A stretch of DNA of 64,000 bases from Lentinus brumalis. Taxonomy: Eukaryota; Basidiomycota; Agaricomycetes; Polyporales; Polyporaceae. Under the pieces are notes generated by a model, which was not told where the DNA came from, did not search any database, and saw only the letters and a list, made by a program, of their open reading frames with translations. The stretch is from positions 2,480,001 through 2,544,000 of the forward strand of contig MARA01000002.1 in the NCBI GenBank assembly GCA_001792895.1. The letters run 5' to 3'. Below are positions 47,865-58,149 of this stretch, one piece after another. Numbering within the stretch: position 1 is the stretch's first letter; the number at the start of each line of letters is the position of its first letter. The translations under genes were made by a program, and so were the position numbers.

Positions 47865-49101
47865 TCAGATGTTGATGCCCCGGTAAGTGCGCAGCTGGTC
47901 CGCCATGCGGGCGCTCTGACCTGGAGTGAACTGGGTCATGCAACTATTATGGTGTGTATACGGTATCAGCTTCCGACGGGGCAAGTAGTAAACATTCAAC
48001 CCACCTGTCGTCCGAATAGTCCATAAAGTTGTTGATGGGGTCAAGTCCGGCACTTGTACATGTGTCGCGGCCGGTCGGACATCCGCTAGCAGGCGTCGAC
48101 TCAGCAGGCGTGTCATCTACCATGTCTCCCACACCGCTGCAGCCACCCATGAATGTATGATAGAGGCCCACCCAGTGGCCGGCTTCGTGTGTCAACGTCT
48201 GGATGATCCATGTGAGCAGTCTTGCGGGTGCCGTCGAGGCTGTCACGTACCTTGCCCTCGTTAAAGCGGTCGGTAGACCCGCCGGGAAGTGACGAGAAGA
48301 GGATGACGGACCCGTCGTCCTTCGGATTGCCCGCGTAATCGGCCGGGAATGTTGAGTAGCCCAAAAGCCCAGCGTCCGCAGGCGCTTTGAACCTACGTCA
48401 CGATAGGTTGTAAGGGCAGGTCCATACTGAAGATATAGCGACTTACCCAACGGTGTACACGTTGAAGTCAGCAACGCCGCCTTGCCGAAGCTAGACATAT
48501 ATTGTTAGTATAACAGGCTGACCAAGTCCACAGTGCACGGACCTCCTGCTTCATCTGAGTCTGGACGGAGGTCCCCAGGCCCGCCTGGTTGAAGTAGTTC
48601 CAGTTGACAGTGCGAGTGGTATTTTTGAGAACGAATTGCAAGCCAGATGGCGCATAGCCTTCGTTGAGCACTGTGATTTGGTCCGCAATCATGGAGTCGC
48701 TGATAACGCAGGTAGGTCTTCGAACATAGCAAGAAAACAAGGCGCATACGGGATATTGCCACCATCAAGGGTTGAGTCCTGCGCGACCAGCTATGTTAGC
48801 AGTAACACCTGCGCTGAGGAGCGTTTGAGCATACCTGCATAACGACGTGCCAGAATACGTTCACGGTGGCAGTCGCGGCTGCCGCTTCAGTCTTGGCGAT
48901 CTTGTTAGCTTGAAAGTGTGCTTCATGTGCCAACAGCTTCTCCTCTGAAATGGTGGTTCCGCATGTCCTGTCACCGCGCATGAGCATACACATTGTGCAA
49001 GTCGGTAGGCAAAAAGGTCCTATGTACCTTGGAGCGATAGCGGGACCAGCGAGGGCGCCAGAAACTGCCAGCAAGACTGTCACAACGGTGCGTGTAAGCA
49101 T
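47865..49101 (-). CDS. Secreted M43 metalloprotease (copy B)
   Basis: Exons 49028-49101, 48835-48967, 48750-48778, 48543-48699, 48447-48490, 48251-48392, 48005-48198 and 47865-47943; 283 aa. The signal peptide is [19 protein letters not shown]. The [11 protein letters not shown] segment matches copy A's possible cysteine switch. The zinc motif is [14 protein letters not shown], the Met-turn NNFMDYS, and the C-terminal Cys pattern is as in copy A. One exon is only 29 nt. The three extra introns (after HVVMQ, QMKQE and NVYTVG) fall inside exons 2 and 3 of copy A. A secreted protease, paralogous to copy A. Confidence 0.95.
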
Positions 49102-49789
49102 GATGCTTTTCGACTGGGCCTGCAGGGTTCGAGGATGCTGGATAGCGACGGCTCATATCATTCGTCGCTTTATAGTCGAGCTACACGCAAGGACGCTCTG
49201 CACGGCCTGTAGACATAAGCAACGGAAGCATTCAGGATCATACTGTCCGCGCGTCACAACCCGGCGGAGTCCTGCAGAGAACAGTGCAGACGAAAATATC
49301 GCAGACAGAAGGTTGTCCACCTGACGACTTACTGGTGGTTATTAGCACCGACACTGGGCACATGGGTCGCTGCAGCGCTGGCTGGTACGTCAGAATTAGC
49401 GCACTATGGACGCGCCTCCACTATCATTGACAAGGGGCGAAAGACCTGATCCGCACGCCAGATGCATAGGGCCTGATGGCTCCGCGGACAAATGTCAAGG
49501 AAGGAGAAATGGTCCTTGATTAGGGTCTAAGAGTTCCGTACGCACAGGTGACTGACAAGCGTACGATCCTAACTTTGAGATTGTTGGACTCAGTAAAGAG
49601 ACGTTATATATAGCTCACCATGATACCTCAACCCGTTGACTGAAGCATGCTGTTCCAGTACCTGTCAGATAGGACGGAACCGCCGCGCATGCCTCTTAAA
49701 GCAATGGTTTCCCATTGACGAACGACCTGGCGCGTTGTCAGCCGACCGGAGAAGGACGAGTTGCGTGCTACTCACCGGCGTATGTGCTG
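49102..49789. other. Intergenic, nothing recognised beyond the TATA box
   Basis: Promoter of protease B and 3' end of the GatC-like gene. No other feature. Confidence 0.5.
49169..49174 (-). promoter_or_regulatory. TATA box of protease B
   Basis: TATAAA on the minus strand, about 68 nt before the ATG at 49101. Confidence 0.6.
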
Positions 49790-50284
49790 TCAATTCCGAG
49801 GCTTGTCCGCCTCGACGACGTACAGACCGTCCACAGTCCGCGATGCGTGTTGAAGCAAAGATCGTCCGCCGACGGCTTCCGCTTCGTCCAAAGCTCCAGC
49901 GTTCAGGCTGACAGCTTCGCCCGAAGCCCATATCCTGCCATCCGGCACAGGACCGTCCTCCGCAACTTCATTGACATCGACGAGTTTGACTGCCTCGACC
50001 AGGCGGACAAGTTCCTCCATCTCCTGAGACAGTTTGGCATGCTCGGGTGTGCCCTCCAAAGGTGGAATGAGGGCCGATAGCTCATGGAGCCGCTTGAGCG
50101 TCGCCGGAGAGACTGTCGGACGTGGGTATGAAGACAGCAGCTCATGCACCGACCATGTCGGCTTGAGGGGGATCCCAGTAGAGTCAACCTCGGCCAAGTT
50201 GGTCTTATACCGAAGCCATGTCAACCTAGACGTCCTTAAAGGCGTGCTGAGCCTCGACAGTGGACGTCGCGGAAGTCTGTACAT
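49790..50284 (-). CDS. Mitochondrial glutamyl-tRNA(Gln) amidotransferase subunit C-like (GatC)
   Basis: A single exon of 164 aa. The Arg/Ser-rich, acid-free N-terminus (MYRLPRRPLSRLSTPLRTSR) looks like a mitochondrial presequence. The core (ATLKRLHELSALIPPLEG, then LSQEMEELVRLVEAVKLVDV) matches the helical GatC fold that wraps GatA in the GatCAB complex. The complex amidates Glu-tRNA(Gln) in organelles. The family is short and variable, so the call rests on this helix pattern. Divergent from an mS34-like gene, 181 bp apart. Confidence 0.75.
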   Translation of the reverse strand: MYRLPRRPLSRLSTPLRTSRLTWLRYKTNLAEVDSTGIPLKPTWSVHELLSSYPRPTVSPATLKRLHELSALIPPLEGTPEHAKLSQEMEELVRLVEAVKLVDVNEVAEDGPVPDGRIWASGEAVSLNAGALDEAEAVGGRSLLQHASRTVDGLYVVEADKPRN

Positions 50285-50465
50285 GAGAGTGCGACGAGAG
50301 AGTCGAGAGACGCGGTGGCCGAATCAAACTTTCCGAAATGGGAACGCATCTGTCGAAGTGGCCTCCGTCCACCACCACCACCTCCGCCAAAAGCCTGCCC
50401 TCGGTCGCGTCTTCCCCTCCCCAGCGCGCCGTCATCATCTAGTGCACGCCTCACCAACACTCATC
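50285..50465. promoter_or_regulatory. Shared 181-bp promoter of two mitochondrial-translation genes
   Basis: The start codons of the GatC-like (-) and mS34-like (+) genes are 181 bp apart in opposite directions, so both promoters must lie here. A CCACCACCACC run at 50369-50379 is notable; no TATA box seen. Confidence 0.55.
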
Positions 50466-50894
50466 ATGGCCGCAGCAGTGCAGTCTGCACTTCGCAAGCT
50501 ACTCCCGTCACAACTCCCGCCTTCCCTCTCACCACTCCCGGGCAACCTCTTCGAGGTGCTCTCGCGGTTTCCTCAAGATGGCGTTGGGCAGAAAGTGCAT
50601 CAGACACGATGGGGAACGAAGGGCATCGAAGGCAGCTACTGGGAAATCACGCGTACAAGGCTAAAATGCGAGGGGAAGCACGGAAAGGCATGGGGTGTTC
50701 TGGTCTGGAAAGGTGAGTTTACCGCGGTTGACACATATGCACCACCATCGCTCACACATGTATGCGTAGGCAAACGGGTCAGCGAACGGGACGAGAAGAT
50801 TCCCGGAAGCCTGAAGTACAGATGGGCTGTCGGTGAATCTCGCGTCGGTCCGGGTTTCAAGCCTCTTCCCAATCCTCTGACACCACCCTCATGA
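50466..50894 (+). CDS. Mitochondrial small-subunit ribosomal protein, mS34-like
   Basis: Exons 50466-50712 and 50770-50894; 123 aa. The intron is 57 nt and in frame, so the unspliced frame looks intact. Conserved segments (NLFEVLSRFPQDGVGQKV, then WEITRTRLKCEG and GKAWGVLVWKGK) fit the MRP-S34 family of the mitoribosome. The Pro-rich end is probably disordered. Pairing with a GatC-like gene supports a role in mitochondrial translation. Confidence 0.7.
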   Translation: MAAAVQSALRKLLPSQLPPSLSPLPGNLFEVLSRFPQDGVGQKVHQTRWGTKGIEGSYWEITRTRLKCEGKHGKAWGVLVWKGEFTAVDTYAPPSLTHVCVGKRVSERDEKIPGSLKYRWAVGESRVGPGFKPLPNPLTPPS

Positions 50895-51345
50895 CACCCG
50901 CGCTATCATGTAACCCTCCCTCCGCTACGTATATCTCATATAATTGCATGCACCAGACATACCTTCCCTTCACCCTTCGAGTCGCATGCCCGCTGTGACG
51001 ACCGACATGCGATCGTGTATGCCCTCCCATTGCATACTCGCAAATCTGCATCCATGCTTTGTGCAACTAATGCTCATGTGCACATATATCGACTGTATCA
51101 TTATGGTGGCACGATGTCAGTGTGCTTCAACTTCGCTGAGCTCGCTGTCCGCATGCATGCCGGCTCGTGAGAATGCCGCCCGAGACGGAAATCACTGTCA
51201 GGCCGATGTAGCTTTCTTCCCGTCCGCCATACCCTTGCACTCTCAAACCTGCCTGGGCAGTGCGAACGTTCTGGTCGAGCTCTTGGGTCCTGGCTACGAC
51301 TTCTTGTGATTGTGCCGTCTCTGCCACTCTGTGTTCACTAGCAAG
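50895..51345. other. Intergenic, nothing recognised
   Basis: 3' end of the mS34-like gene and promoter of the ACBD5-like gene. No feature seen. Confidence 0.5.
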
Positions 51346-53052
51346 ATGGACTTGGACTCGCGCCAGCTCATTGATGCCCAGTTCGACCGGGCGGTTGAGA
51401 TAGTTCAGGGCCTCCCCAAGACTGGCCCTATCCAGACGGGATATGAGGAGAAGCTGAACATGTACAGGTGAGCTACAAGTGCAGGGTTGTGGTCCTATGA
51501 CGCTCAACGCTTCCCGCAGCTTGTACAAGCAAGGTGATTGCGCGCATGCTGCACACTACCTACGGTCCAACGCTCACGACCCCCTCCCTCCGCCCAGCTA
51601 CTGTTGGCAATGTTCAAGGGCCTCGTCCGAATGTTTGGGACATGCTTGGGAGGGCAAAGTGGTGAGGACCATCCTTTCTCACTTGTCACGCAATATCACA
51701 TGCCAAACGATATCCCGCTGTAGGGATGCTTGGGCGAAGCACAAAGACCTTGACCCTCACGAAGCGAAATGGCTTTATGTCGATGCCCTCCTGAAGGTAC
51801 GCATCTTGCGCCAGGTGTTGTCGTCAGTCGAGTGCTAATGGTACCACAGGTGCTGAGGAAGTACTCCGACAAGACGGTGGCGAGGGACTTAGTGCGGGAA
51901 TTGGAATCTTATGCTGGTGATCCTGCAAATCTTGTTATGAGCGGTACGTACCCTACATGTATCGTGTGATGTCCATGTATACTGACTCCCTCTGTCATAG
52001 GCGTATCCGCTCATTCTCCTGGCTCAAGCTCGTCCGGTTCTTCAGCGGCCGGCGACATGCCATCATCGTCCCACCTTCCGCTGGGCGCCCTCCCTCAAAG
52101 CCATCTCACCATGCAACATGAGCCTGTCGCTTCTGATACGGAGGAGGAAACCACGACTGATGAAGAGGACGAAGCGGAGGACGTTGTGCCACCAGTCATG
52201 ACGACGCCACACGCCGCGAGCCAACCAAACCGACCTCAGTCCTCCTTGTCATCCCGTCCATACCGTACACCCATGGCAAGCACACTGCTCGTTGGCTCTC
52301 CCCCACCAGTGAACGTCCCTCATACTCAACCGCACCCTGGATTCCATACGCAGTCTGCGTTCGCCGACTCCGCTACCTCGATACCCTCCTCGGTATATCC
52401 CACCACATCTGTGTCCTACCCTGAACAACTGGCCAGGTCTCCGCCCACTGATCGAGCATCTTCTGCGCATGGTTATCCCTCACGCGCAGGCTTTCGTCCG
52501 ACGACGCAGACCCCATACCGGCAGTACGCCCTGCAGACCGGGGGAGCCGGAGCACCACCACGCCCAGCTTCCATCCCCATGCTCGAGCGTGCTGTCGAGA
52601 GCGTACAAGTACACCTTGCCGCAATCACCGAGAGATTGGAGACACTGGAAGGGCTGCTTCATCACTCGGCTTCGTCTCTGACTGCTTCCGGGCTACGTTC
52701 CCCTCAGGTAGGGCGCCGCAGCCCATTTGGCGGTGGTCAAGACGTCGTACGATGGGACATCGAGGACATGGGCATGTGGTCGCTCGTTCTGCAGCCTCTC
52801 GCACGCGTTTTCCGGCTGTTCCGCCAGCTGATGGCGCTCCTTGCGAACAGCGAGAAACGCTCACCGACGTTCGTCATCATCCGACGACTATTTCTGGATA
52901 TATCGTTCGTACTATGCTTCCTTGCGGTGTTCAAGCTCGGATGGCGGAGAAGCGGCGTGCGCAGGAAGGAGGTCTCCGCTGCGTTGCGGACTCTGTGGAG
53001 GGCCATTGTGGGGCAGCAGGCACCACGACATATGACCGAGCGAGGCGTGTAA
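51346..53052 (+). CDS. Acyl-CoA-binding domain membrane protein, ACBD5/Atg37-like
   Basis: Exons 51346-51467, 51520-51533, 51598-51661, 51724-51796, 51850-51943 and 52001-53052; 472 aa. Exon 2 is 14 nt and encodes the LYKQ core of the acyl-CoA site. The N-terminal ACB domain reads FDRAVEIVQGLPK, then GYEEKLNMYSLYKQATVG, RPNVWDMLGRAKWDAW and EAKWLYVDALLKVLRKY. A disordered acidic/Ser-rich middle, a coiled coil (ERAVESVQVHLAAITERLET) and a C-terminal membrane helix (LFLDISFVLCFLAVFKLGW) with a basic tail follow. ACBD5 tethers peroxisomes to ER and binds very-long-chain acyl-CoA; Atg37 acts in pexophagy. Function here is inferred from the same layout. Confidence 0.92.
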
Positions 53053-53296
53053 TGATCTTACTAGCTATTCGTAGCTCGTCATAATCTCTCATGTTATATG
53101 TAGTGAATGAGAGGCTTTGGATATCTATGCATGCTACAATGGGAGACGTGACAACGAGCGTCGTTTAGCAGCTGCTGCGCAACTTCTCTACCAGGGTAGC
53201 CGAACCTGAGTCATGCCCTCAGCAGATGCAAGGCATAGTGGCGTATTATGATCGCAAAGTCAGACGAGGCGCTTCATAGACGTCAACTTCCCCTGC

Positions 53297-55210
53297 TCAG
53301 TAGTAGTTCTCCCTCTTGAAGCGCTTGGAGGGAACGTCTACAGTACATCATTGAGCCCTCGGACAGCGTGCACCAATGTATGTGCTGTACTCACCTGTGT
53401 GATCTTCTTCCTTCAATCTTTTTTGCGCAGGAGGATCTACATCCTTGTTAGCGGGTCCTGCCATGTACAGGGACAAGGGACAAGAAACATCATATCGTAC
53501 CTTCTGTGGCCAGACGAGGGTCCGAGGCCGAAGTGCCCTTTCCGGCAGGCTGTCGGACGTCTGGCTCGCCGCGTTCGACGCTAGGATGCATGTCGTCTGC
53601 GAGGGTTGTGATGCGCCTTGCATAGCTTGCTTCACGCTTTAATGGGACGTTCTCGGTCGCAGTCTGCGCAGTGGGCAAACTACGACTACCTACGAGTCAT
53701 CCCAGAATCGGTACGTGGGTTAGCACCTCGCGGATATCGGGTTGGGAGAGGCGGAACCATTCACTATTATGGGTCCCCCGTACATTGTTGAAGGCCGCCA
53801 CGAAGCTGTCCGACGGCGGCGGGGGCAAGTCGGGATCCAGCTTTGCTTTCGGAGGTGACACTGGGCGCAATGATGAATCGCTCTACCGGTACTCACAATT
53901 GATGCCCACCAACCTTCAGTATCATCAGAGGAGTGTCCATGCCGAATTGCGTTGAACGCAGCAACAAAGGAATCTGATGGAGTGCTGTGGATGTCTTCCC
54001 TCTTGGTGTTCACGCTCTCATTCGTCGCCGAGTGATCGATAGGAGGGTGGGACAATCCCTGCGCGTGCATGCGGCGAGCTTGTTGCAGTTCCTCGATCGC
54101 AGATCTGAATGTCTTCGAAGGACCGTACAGCACTTGCTCCTGCTTTATGGGCGCGTTATGCGACTCGGTCTTGATGCTTGGCTGGACATCGGCGGTCGAT
54201 GACTGTCGCAAGGAGTGTACAGCGTGATCATCTGGACACCGCCGGAATATAAGTGTCGGAGGAGACTTGAACATAGGAAACAGGTAAACCTTCTTCATAC
54301 GGGTCTATCTTGCTTGCTTGAGTCGGCGGCGGGCCCTGGGACTGGCTTCGCTGCTCTGCATGGGGTTCAGTTCCGCGTCTGGCCTCAGCGTTGTTGACGG
54401 TGCCTGCAGTCAGTTGTGAAGGGTGTTGGTATGGAGCGAATAGACTCTGGGGTCATGCGATGTTGAGTTCAATGTCTGCGCACTGCAACAACGCAGGCAG
54501 ACTTACTGTATCTGGGAATGGCGTGGGCTGGCGCATTGGAGGGAGCGGCAAGGAGATGTCCGCGCAGTTTTTCCCTCTTGGAGTTGCCCAACTGACGTGC
54601 GGGTACGGAAACTTGACCGGGAAGCGCAGATGCTCCGGCGGGTCGCCAGTGACCGTAGGGTAGATTTCCTGCCAGTTATCTGTCACGAGTCAGCAGTACG
54701 TACCCTCGCCTGCGATGCCCACGTCGAACAAGAACACAGTTTGACATCGAGCATACGTACGTTTCGATGGCTCTCCCTTATTCCGGTAGTCGTACGCGAA
54801 CACATACGAGACGCGGTGGGCGTCCCTTGCATTGCCCGCGGTGAGGATCTTGCGCCAGGGGTGCGCACCGAGAATTGGCACGATGTCGACATCCTGCGGG
54901 AGTTGCACGATAACCTCATTGCGCTAGTCGGCCCAAATGTGTGGTGGATTGAGGTCGAGATATGCGTTGTCCAGGTATGTTCGTCTTATGTAGAGTGAAA
55001 GGACATGAAACGTACCGTATTTACAGTGTAAATGCACTCCACTTCATGTTGCTTGTTCAACATGAAGCGCACCCACGCGCATACCAGATTGGTAAAGCGC
55101 TCCTTGCGGTCCTTGCCTGTCGCGTCGCCTGGCCACGGGTCCTCAATAACGATGTATTTGCACCCTGGATCATCGTCGTATGGAGGACCCCGCTTGAGTT
55201 TCGGGGGCAT
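53297..55210 (-). CDS. Unknown protein rich in SUMO-type psi-K-x-E motifs
   Basis: Nine exons (55016-55210, 54761-54923, 54507-54679, 54273-54446, 53914-54202, 53715-53845, 53501-53663, 53395-53457 and 53297-53337); 463 aa. The fourth exon's 3' end (54273) uses a weak donor and is the least certain point. Intron 54924-55015 (92 nt) is needed to pass an in-frame TAG. The N-terminal 180 residues look folded (KYIVIEDPWPGD, PQDVDIVPILGAHPWRKILT, HVSWATPRGKNCADISLPLP). The rest is disordered with IKTE, IKQE, TKRE, LKRE, LKEE and FKRE, plus the repeated motif PSDSFVAAFN on either side of an intron. No family recognised; a nuclear role is likely. Confidence 0.72.
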
Positions 55211-56622
55211 CGCATGAAGGTGCGGGTAATTAGACAAGCAAGTTGGGAGAGCAGAAGAGAGAGGCTGCAAGCGACTGTGGCAGTCGAGATGTCGAGACCG
55301 GTGTTACGTGACGCCCTCACGGATGCCTGCCAACACAAAGATCGATTGATTGCTCCTTCAGGGTCGACGATCCCAAGTACTGTCTGGCAGATAGTCAGAC
55401 AAGATGGTAGAACGCCAGAGACTCATATCGTCGAAACTTGCGTCGAACAGCGCGTTGCATCCAAGATCCCGCGCGCCACGCAGATAATCTAATCTAATCT
55501 GCTCGCTTGTCGAAAGCCTCCCGATGCTTCAACTTCAAGCATGCAGAGACTGTGCTGTTCCCCCGGCTACTTGGACATCGACAAGGCAGACTACAGGGAA
55601 ATCGACATCCTCGCAGGAAGAACAAGAGACAAGGGCGGAAATTCCCTCAACTGCTTCACCAGTCCTCACCAGTCTCCGGCGAATCCACGGAGTCCAAGTC
55701 GACGTGCGGTACTACGGCGACTTCGCTAACGAACGAGTAGTCTGGAGAAATACCGAGAATCCCTGGGCCCGTCGGGGTGCGTAGGAACAGGTCAGCAGGG
55801 CAATGAATATTGCTGTGCGGCGAACGGTTGCCCACTCCAAACCAACAACAAGGGCGTTTTGCGAACATGCTGCGGGCACTGTCCGCCCAAGCTTAATCCG
55901 CATGAATGCGGCGTAGAACGCCAGCAGAAGGTATCCCCCTCTGTGTGTCGAAGATATTCCGACTAACCTTCTCCGTCAGCATCCGTTCGTTCATCGATAT
56001 GCAAAGAGCATCCTCTTATCAGCGAAGGGCACTGCGCTGGGACCGTAATTCGTTCTGGGAGGATGTGGAGACGGCCGTCATACAGTGACACCGATCTCAG
56101 TGCCTCGGATGTCTGGACATGAAATAAGGGTGCTGAGATCTTGTGGATACTTATCCGGTGTTCAAGCAGGCGTCAGACTATCTTGTCCGCTCGGAAACCT
56201 TTCCTCAGGTCATACCTAGCTTCAAGGGAGCTGCCGCAAGCTGAAGCTCCTCGCGAGAAGACAGACAAAGGTGAGAGATGACTCGTATCTTGGCATAACG
56301 ACATGACACTCATACTAACTATTGGGCTGCCAGACCTTTTGATAATTACACGATCGTCGCCAGTGTGATGCCCCTTGAGCGTTGTAATGTCTATCTGCTC
56401 AGACCCCAAAACCCAGACATCGCTGTACGCACGCATCGTAGGTGGGGTGCTGATCATACAGGTCTTCGGGGTCAACAGCTTCGACATTGATTGTCGCTGA
56501 AAGACTAGAGATAAATAACCGCGCCGTGGATCTAAGCGACTTCGCGCGTGCACAGACGCGCTTCGACGCGTCGCGTCGCGTTTGTCACGTCCAACACCTG
56601 GCACCGCGTTCACCACGTCCCC
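55211..56622. other. Divergent 1.4-kb intergenic region
   Basis: Lies between the unknown gene (-) and MYND copy 3 (+). It holds a TAATC repeat (near 55486-55500) and short frames on both strands that resemble nothing known. Confidence 0.45.
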
Positions 56623-58075
56623 ATGCCGTCCCATGCCGTTCCGACCGTCATTCACGACGTGGTCTTCAACCGCCGCCCGCGTCCGGAATATACAGATGAT
56701 CAGTACGAATTCGAGGTCTACCTCATCCTCAGGCAGGAACTCTGTTGGGACTACCGCCACCAGCCCGGTTACAAGGAGCTTTATGCTGAAGGGAGGAGCT
56801 GCATGGAACGGTTGCCCATGGCGAAGCTGGAGCGGGGAATGGAGCTCAAGGATGCTCAGCTGATGTTCGAGTATTGTCTGAGGTATGCCGTACCAACTTC
56901 GGAACAGTTGCGATGTCGTGACCTGGCATGTACGCAGGAAACTGTCTTCCATCAGCAACATAGGGACAATCACCGACGACATCCTCGATACACTCCGAAA
57001 GCTCACCGGCTGGTTTCAAAACGAGCAGGGCAGGTTTCCGCGCCTCGGTCGGCGCACCCTGCAGATACGGTGCTTCGCCCTCGCGGCCCTCATATGGTGC
57101 TACTTCAGGATGCACTTCTGGCGTGCGCACGAGTGTACGCTCAAGGAACTTCGCAACGACCTTCCGCTGGGGAATGTCGCGCACTTCGCGATGGTATGCG
57201 TGAACTACGACTACCTCCCGCCCATTGTCATCCGCGCTGCCGGCTGGTTCGCGTCCGCGAAGACGCTCTACGACGGGGTCGACATCCGTTGGACTATCCC
57301 GCAGTTCGCGAAGGAGAAGACACTATGGGAAGCGTGGGACAAGTACGTCGAAAGCCAAGCTGCGAAGGAAAGCAAGCAGCTCGCCAAGGTCGCGAAGGCC
57401 CCGCATCGGTACCGGTGCGCCGCGGACAGGTGTGGCATTCGAGCCATGCACAAACGCGCTTTGCGGCAATGTGGCGGGGACTGCGCTCCGGACGTCCGGC
57501 CCTCCTATTGCAGCGAGGAGTGCCAACTGAAGGTAACATGTTCACTTGACCCGACTCGCCATAAACCTTGATGCATTTTCCTTTGCAGCATTGGCTAGTC
57601 CACCGATACGTCTGCCGAAAGAACCCTCTTGATGCGCCAATCGTGGTTTGGGATGACGATCCGGACTGGGAAGACGTCGAGGTTTACAAACCCAGCTATG
57701 ACGACGGCGCTCTAACCGACGCAGCGATTTGGAGGAAAGACATTGGCGTGGAACTCTTCGTCGACATACCCACCTGCAGTCGATTTCTTTCAGGCGTAGT
57801 CTTCCGTCTGCGATCTAGAACCTTCAGTCCGGCTTTCTTGAGGTCGTACAGAGACTTGTGGCAACTTCCCAAGCGCGTTCGGACGAAAAAGCAAGCTGGT
57901 GCGTCGCATTGAACAATCTGCCATGTCATAGGAAAATGACTTTTGCCCCTTGTTCCATACAGTCCTCCTCCCTACGCCGGAAACAATGCTCGACGAGCTA
58001 GATGCTCTGTTTGATTCGAGGGAGAAGATGGGCGTCCTTCATGACAAACTCCGAGAGCGTGTTGGTTTGCGTTGA
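56623..58075 (+). CDS. MYND zinc-finger protein (copy 3)
   Basis: Exons 56623-56882, 56938-57532, 57589-57898 and 57963-58075; 425 aa. The architecture matches copies 1 and 2: first exon ending in FEYCLR with phase 2, helical domain (LPPIVIRAAGWFASA), and finger split by an intron (CAADRCGIRAMHKRALRQC, then SYCSEECQLKHWLVHRYVC). An acidic linker and FSPAFLRSYRDLWQLP follow, and the last exon reads LLPTPETMLDELDALFDS. Intact and apparently functional. It converges on F-box copy 4, 74 bp away. Confidence 0.88.
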
Positions 58076-58149
58076 CATGCATACCGTGCCCGTGTTGCTC
58101 AGGGATAATGTACATCCGTTTGATATGGTATATCCATTGTCCTCCGTCA

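Noticed and set aside
54924..55015. Nonsense mutation (TAG) after a protein-like NAYLDLNPPHIWAD stretch, making the gene at 53-55 kb a pseudogene
   Set aside because: A 92-nt intron with GTACGT donor and CTAG acceptor removes both stretch and stop and keeps frame, and the remaining eight exons are intact. I cannot exclude the alternative without transcripts.
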